Below are positions 44,401 to 47,773 of a stretch of 47,773 bases of DNA, piece by piece. The stretch spans positions 1 through 47,773 of the forward strand of contig CAMPYS010000012.1 of assembly GCA_946998295.1 (NCBI GenBank). The letters run 5' to 3'. Every line of letters begins with the position of its first letter. The first letter of the stretch is position 1. The notes beneath the pieces were generated by a model. It worked only from the letters and a program-made list of their open reading frames with translations, did not search any database and was not told the origin of the DNA. This DNA is from an uncultured Prevotella sp. (GTDB taxonomy: Bacteria > Bacteroidota > Bacteroidia > Bacteroidales > Bacteroidaceae). The translations under genes were made by a program, and so were the position numbers.

Positions 44401-45120
44401 ACTAATGGTGATAGAGAAATGGCATATTGCTTATACCTTGCAGGCTTTGAAGTAAAGGATATTACGATGTATGATCTAATTTCAGGACATGAAGACTTAA
44501 AAGATATTAATATGATCGTATTCTGTGGAGGCTTTTCTAACTCTGATGTGTTAGGCTCTGCAAAAGGCTGGGCTGGTTCATTTTTATTCAATTCTAAAGC
44601 AAAAGAAACTCTTGATAACTTTTATGCTCGTAAGGACACTTTATCATTAGGAATATGCAATGGATGCCAGTTAATGGTAGAACTAAACCTTATAGGATAT
44701 TCTGCTGATTCACACCCAAGTTTGGTACAAAATGACAGTAAAAAATTTGAAAGTAACTTCCTTACTGTAACTATTCCTAAGAATAATAGTGTTATGCTTA
44801 ATTCTCTATCTGGCAATAAATTAGGTATTTGGGTAGCACATGGTGAAGGTAAATTTATATTGCCTAAAGAAGAAAAAGAATATAACATAATAGCAAAATA
44901 TTCTTACAAAGATTATCCTGGTAACCCTAATGGGTCTGACTATAGTATTGCAGGATTATGTTCTAAAGATGGTAGACATCTTGCAATGATGCCACACTTA
45001 GAACGTTCTATCTTCCCTTGGCAAAATGCATGGTATCCCAAGGATAGAAAGGAACAAGAGGTAACACCTTGGATAGAAGCATTTGTAAATGCACGCAAAT
45101 GGATAGAAAAACATATATAG
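41401..45120 (+). CDS. purL: Phosphoribosylformylglycinamidine synthase (single-chain)
   Basis: This 1239-residue enzyme catalyses the fourth step of purine synthesis (FGAR + Gln + ATP to FGAM). It has the long single-chain layout: an N-terminal PurS-like domain (about 1-150, WSTNAVEITQNMG), linker and two AIRS-type synthetase halves (FAQINSEHCRHKIF; LKAETHNFPTTVEPFNGAATGTGGEIRD; GVNVPTGKDSLSL; AGHDISAGGLITTLLEMAFAN), and a C-terminal glutaminase (about 980-1239) with nucleophile Cys in LGICNGCQLM (about residue 1086) and the catalytic His-Glu in PHLERS. Length is close to the usual 1230-1300. A chrA gene overlaps its last codons. Confidence 0.97.
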   Translation: MILFFQCKNNQIIATETKRQLNQNEINKLLWLYGNAKLIDKIQVDGFYIGPRREMITPWSTNAVEITQNMGLNGISRIEKYIPTEHDGENPDPMIYRNYNGLNQEIFTIKHTPEPIKIIDDIEKFNNEEGLALSKEEIQYLHTIEKANNRPLTDSEIFGFAQINSEHCRHKIFSGEFIIDGEPMESSLFNMIKKTTKEHQGKIVSAYKDNVAFAKGPNIEQFAPLNQTRSDYFHIKPVDSVISLKAETHNFPTTVEPFNGAATGTGGEIRDRMAGGVGSCPIAGTAVYMTAYTRLTDERKKREDNLPERNWLYQTPQQILTKASNGASDFGNKFGQPLICGSVLTFEHQENNEKYAYDKVIMLAGGVGYGTQRDCLKKKATKGNKIVVIGGDNYRIGLGGGSVSSVDTGKYSNGIELNAIQRANPEMQKRAYNLIRALAESNNNPIISIHDHGSAGHLNCLSELVEECGGEVEIEKLPIGDKTLSAKEIIANESQERMGILIDQKYIDDVKSIAERERTPFYVVGETTGNAHFDFIQKDGKKPFDLDISQMFGHSPKTVMIDQNVKRTYKEAIYDIQNIDEYLKLVLQLEAVACKDWLTNKVDRSVTGKVALQQCQGKLQLPLADCAIVALDYRGCKGIATAIGHAPQAGLISPEAGSILSVAESLTNLVFAPLENSINNISLSANWMWPCRSQKGEDARLYNAVKALSDFCCAIGVNVPTGKDSLSLTQQYPNGEKIISPGTVIVSSVAEVSDIKLSVSPVLDNKNDTEIYYIDFSFDEQKLGGSAFEQSLGKIGTDAPSVKDTEYFCNCFNTIQELVKNKKIIAGHDISAGGLITTLLEMAFANTEGGIEIDLSEINGYDTIKKLFSENPGIVLQIKKEDSEYVTNLLDKNGICYLNIGKPINKRQLIITDHNWQHTINIDEMRDYWYETSYLLNEKQTYKNLALDRKKNYKKQPIEMIFNNDFKGSFKEYGINPNRWKEENKITYKTPKAAIIREKGTNGDREMAYCLYLAGFEVKDITMYDLISGHEDLKDINMIVFCGGFSNSDVLGSAKGWAGSFLFNSKAKETLDNFYARKDTLSLGICNGCQLMVELNLIGYSADSHPSLVQNDSKKFESNFLTVTIPKNNSVMLNSLSGNKLGIWVAHGEGKFILPKEEKEYNIIAKYSYKDYPGNPNGSDYSIAGLCSKDGRHLAMMPHLERSIFPWQNAWYPKDRKEQEVTPWIEAFVNARKWIEKHI

Positions 45121-45665
45121 AAAACAGCACAAAAAACTTTTATTGGACAGCGTTTAAATCGTTCCTTAAGATAGGAATGTTTACTATAGGTGGGGGGTAT
45201 GCCATGATACCCCTTATTGAACATGAAATTGTTGATAAACATAAATGGATAGATAAAGATGAATTCCTGAATCTATTAGCTGTAGCACAAAGCTGTCCGG
45301 GTGTTTTTGCAGTAAATATAAGTATATTTATAGGATATAAACTAAAAAAGAATAAGGGAGCTATATGTACTTGTGTAGGGACTGTTTTACCTTCATTTAT
45401 AATAATATTGACCATAGCACTTTTTCTTAAAAATTTTATAGAATTAAAAGCTGTTGCAGCAATTTTCAGAGGTATAAGACCTGCTGTTGTTGCGCTTATA
45501 GCTGTGCCTACATTTAATCTTGCCAAAAGGGCTAAAATAAACAGATTTAATATTTGGATACCAATTATTACTGCCTTTTTAATAGTTGTTATGGGGATAA
45601 ACCCTATATTTATATTATTTATAGCTGGTTTAAGTGGTTTTATATATGGAAAATTAACTAAATAA
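45099..45665 (+). CDS. chrA: Chromate transporter, half-size subunit 1
   Basis: From ATG 45099 the protein is 188 residues and overlaps the end of purL by 22 bases. It has the ChrA domain: GMFTIGGGYAMIPLIEHEIVDKHKW, LAVAQSCPGVFAVNISIFIGY, and six membrane helices with FRGIRPAVVALI. It is a short-chain (single-domain) chromate transporter. These act as pairs of half-size proteins in opposite topology, moving chromate and perhaps sulfate. The second half-size gene follows seven bases downstream. Confidence 0.92.
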   Translation: MDRKTYIENSTKNFYWTAFKSFLKIGMFTIGGGYAMIPLIEHEIVDKHKWIDKDEFLNLLAVAQSCPGVFAVNISIFIGYKLKKNKGAICTCVGTVLPSFIIILTIALFLKNFIELKAVAAIFRGIRPAVVALIAVPTFNLAKRAKINRFNIWIPIITAFLIVVMGINPIFILFIAGLSGFIYGKLTK

Positions 45666-45671
45666 ATAATT

Positions 45672-46247
45672 ATGGTTTTTATAGAACTATTTGCTTCATT
45701 TTTTATAATTGGTTTATTTGGATTTGGAGGGGGATATGGTATGTTATCTCTAATACAAACAGAAACTGTAATTAATCATCACTGGTTATCATCCGCAGAT
45801 TTTGCTAATATTGTAGCTATTTCACAAATGACACCAGGACCTATTGGTATTAATTCTGCAACATATTGTGGATATACAGCAATTCACAATGCAGGATATG
45901 GAACTTTTATGTCAATTATTGGAAGTGCTACTGCCACTATAGCTATTATTCTACCTTCTTTGATTTTAATGATATTAATAAGTAAATTATTTCTAAGCAA
46001 AATGAATAATAGATATATTCAAATAATATTAAAGGCTATAAAACCTGTAATTATAGGTTTACTATTAGCTGCAACATTATTATTATGTAATAAAGAAAAT
46101 TTTGCATCTATAGAAATTAATATTTGGCAATTTTGTATAAGTATTTTCTTGTTCTTTGCAACATTTATCGGTACTATGTTTTTCAAAATAAATCCAATAC
46201 GTATGATATGTTATGCTGGTTTATCAGGACTTATATTATTATACTGA
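45672..46247 (+). CDS. chrA: Chromate transporter, half-size subunit 2
   Basis: The 191-residue partner carries the ChrA motifs LFGFGGGYGMLSLIQTETVINHHWLS, IVAISQMTPGPIGINSATYCGY and LKAIKPVIIGLLLAATLL, with about six helices. It is similar in plan but clearly diverged from subunit 1, as usual for heterodimeric short-chain pairs. The two genes form an operon, probably transcribed with purL. The natural substrate in an anaerobic gut or oral bacterium is uncertain. Confidence 0.92.
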   Translation: MVFIELFASFFIIGLFGFGGGYGMLSLIQTETVINHHWLSSADFANIVAISQMTPGPIGINSATYCGYTAIHNAGYGTFMSIIGSATATIAIILPSLILMILISKLFLSKMNNRYIQIILKAIKPVIIGLLLAATLLLCNKENFASIEINIWQFCISIFLFFATFIGTMFFKINPIRMICYAGLSGLILLY

Positions 46248-46544
46248 TTATATTATAAAGTCTATGATAACTTTTCTCGATGGGAATGCTAAACTAAGTA
46301 TTGAAATAGGTGCAAAGAAATAAGATTATTTATAGAGTTGGAATAATAATATTTTAAAAAAAACTGAACCTGAGGAATATTAGGTTTATAAAGGATAAAT
46401 ATTTATTATAAAGATACGACTTAAATGGCATCTTACACTCTTTTTTAAGATAGTACCTACTACTGATATTATTTAATATATATTAAATATATATTAATTG
46501 TTATAATTAGATTAATATTACTTTTTTTCTTCATATTTTATACA

Positions 46545-46552
46545 TATCTTTG
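46545..46552 (+). promoter_or_regulatory. -7 element of the OmpA-like lipoprotein gene
   Basis: TATCTTTG matches TAnnTTTG, with T-rich sequence (46522-46528) at about the -33 position. The start near 46559 leaves a leader of about 60 bases. Between the chrA pair and this element (46248-46540) I see no gene. Confidence 0.6.
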
Positions 46553-46617
46553 TCAACAGATGATATAATTATCTATTACCATCTTAAAATAAAAATAGTA
46601 AAAAAGGGGAATATAAT

Positions 46618-47469
46618 ATGAAGAAAAATCTAACATTATTATCATTAATCCTTTGTGGTCTTATAGTTGTAAGCTGTGCTAGCAAAAAGGATTTAGAAAA
46701 CTGTCAAACAGAAAATCAAAGGCTAAACAAGGATTATCAAAGTGCTAAAGAAACTATTGCAGCAAATAATGCAAGAATAAAAAGCCTTGAGGATCAACTA
46801 TCTCAAGCAAAAGAAAGCGCAGCTGCGCTACAAGGAAGTTTGGATAAAAGTTTGAATAATACAAATTCAAATAACATTAATATATCTAAACTTGTAGATC
46901 AAATAAACGAAAGCAACCAGTATATAAGACACTTAGTTGAAGTTAAAACAAAAAGTGATTCACTAAATTTAGTTCTTACTAACAACTTAACACGAAGTTT
47001 AAGCCGTGAAGAACTAAAAGAGGTAGATATACAGGTACTTAAAGGTGTAGTATACATATCTTTAGCTGATAACATGCTATACAAAAGCGGTTCATACGAA
47101 ATCAATGATAGGGCAGAACAAACTTTGTCTAAGATTGCTAAAATCATAATGGATTATAAAGACTATGATGTTCTAATTGAGGGTAACACGGATAACGTTC
47201 CTGTAAATATAAACAGTGATAAAATGAAAAATATACGTAACAACTGGGACCTCTCTTGTTTACGTGCATCATCTGTTGTACAATATTTGCAAACAAAATT
47301 CAATATAGCACCTTCAAGACTAACAGCAGGAGGACGTGGCGAATATAATCCGCTGACAAGTAATGATACTGAAATAGGTAAACAAAGAAACAGGAGGACA
47401 CAAATTATTATTACTCCAAGACTTGATCAATTCATGGAACTAATAGATAAAGCACCCAATACAAAATAA
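46618..47469 (+). CDS. OmpA family lipoprotein
   Basis: The 283-residue protein has a lipoprotein signal ending VVSC (Cys 20) and a coiled coil (about 25-85; TENQRLNKDYQSAKETI, LEDQLSQAKESAAALQ). A C-terminal OmpA/MotB-type peptidoglycan-binding domain (about 145-275) includes LADNMLYKSGSYEINDRAEQTL, LIEGNTDNVPVN, WDLSCLRASSVVQYL and GKQRNRRTQIII. It probably tethers the outer membrane to the wall, like Pal or OmpA. It is a single gene with its own promoter and a strong terminator. Confidence 0.93.
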   Translation: MKKNLTLLSLILCGLIVVSCASKKDLENCQTENQRLNKDYQSAKETIAANNARIKSLEDQLSQAKESAAALQGSLDKSLNNTNSNNINISKLVDQINESNQYIRHLVEVKTKSDSLNLVLTNNLTRSLSREELKEVDIQVLKGVVYISLADNMLYKSGSYEINDRAEQTLSKIAKIIMDYKDYDVLIEGNTDNVPVNINSDKMKNIRNNWDLSCLRASSVVQYLQTKFNIAPSRLTAGGRGEYNPLTSNDTEIGKQRNRRTQIIITPRLDQFMELIDKAPNTK

Positions 47470-47494
47470 AAATTGATAAACACAAAAAGAAATG

Positions 47495-47534
47495 AAAGCG
47501 GATGTACCTATTTGGGTACGTCCGCTTTTTTATA
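47495..47534 (+). terminator. Terminator of the OmpA-like gene
   Basis: AAAGCGGATGTACC (47495-47508) pairs with GGTACGTCCGCTTT (47515-47528) with one G·U pair, followed by TTTT. It lies 25 bases after the stop codon. The remaining 240 bases to the window end hold no recognisable feature. Confidence 0.88.
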
Positions 47535-47773
47535 TTATAGATTGTTGTTATTTGGTAAAAATTACTTACCGACTTATTTCTGTTCTAAGTTTTTTTATGT
47601 TGCTTCACTACATTATTATTTTATATTTTAAAATAAATCTTCTTATTGAACTAAATTAAGTTCTTTTTGTGGCGAATTGACTTTTCTGAAAGCATTAAGA
47701 GTTTATCACTTTTATAACATTTCAAAATCATTATTGTCTATATATTTTACTATAGAAAAGTTTATTAATACAT

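Noticed and set aside
45137..45150. TTTTATTGGACAGC, like a MITE right end
   Set aside because: It is within the chrA coding sequence (FYWTAFKSF) and has no partner end; chance similarity.
47547..47560. GTTATTTGGTAAAA, similar to a MITE left end
   Set aside because: The bases after it do not match the MITE interior, and no second end is seen.

Overview
The window looks like chromosome from a low-G+C Bacteroidota, most likely the Prevotella group. The reasons are the many TAnnTTTG -7 promoter elements with weak ribosome-binding sites, the conserved run DUF6242–DUF6089–uppS–bamA–ompH–ompH–murI, a BspA-like leucine-rich protein with a type IX-like C-terminus, a eukaryotic-type glycyl-tRNA synthetase, a large single-chain PurL and ATP-dependent PEP carboxykinase. 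No rRNA or tRNA gene was recognised. The species cannot be named from what is visible.

Layout. 1–4200 is an accessory island: a decayed IS3-family transposase, a promoter at its edge, then a tight gene group (a 20-codon ORF, a radical SAM enzyme, a lipoprotein that appears split by a frameshift, and a small membrane PH-like protein), followed by a 146-bp MITE and a gene fragment. 4235–14216 is core: pckA, then the outer-membrane assembly cluster (lipoprotein, barrel, uppS, bamA, three ompH/skp paralogues) and murI. 14303–19236 (minus strand) is a candidate metal-uptake operon: a small His/Cys protein, a ZnuD-like TonB receptor and two paralogous lipoproteins. 19861–36468 is mostly housekeeping: pepD, a flippase-like membrane protein, rsmA, glyS, a lipoprotein FKBP isomerase, MATE, DedA, a LytS/LytTR-type two-component system, a BspA-like surface protein, a PAP2 phosphatase with a barrel-like tail, and yicC–gmk–nadD.

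36469–41400 is a second accessory region. It has two further MITE copies, a divergent LuxR regulator/outer-membrane-barrel pair whose shared promoter region carries two perfect copies of TTACACAAAAGTGTAA, a deleted dam methylase remnant, a 35-bp near-perfect palindrome with opposed -7 boxes, and a 46-bp tandem repeat that recurs in inverse orientation near 19.5 kb. 41401–47469 returns to core genes: purL, a pair of half-size chrA genes and an OmpA-like lipoprotein.

How the genes work together. The 6.1–14.2 kb cluster couples lipid-carrier synthesis (UppS), outer-membrane protein insertion (BamA), periplasmic chaperones (OmpH) and peptidoglycan precursor supply (MurI). The 14.3–19.2 kb operon looks like one uptake machine with surface lipoproteins, a receptor and a small periplasmic or membrane metal handler. 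The most likely undescribed systems are the radical SAM/lipoprotein island at 0.9–3.4 kb, the metal-uptake operon, and the LuxR/barrel module with its operators. All functional statements come from motif recognition by eye; no database search was run.
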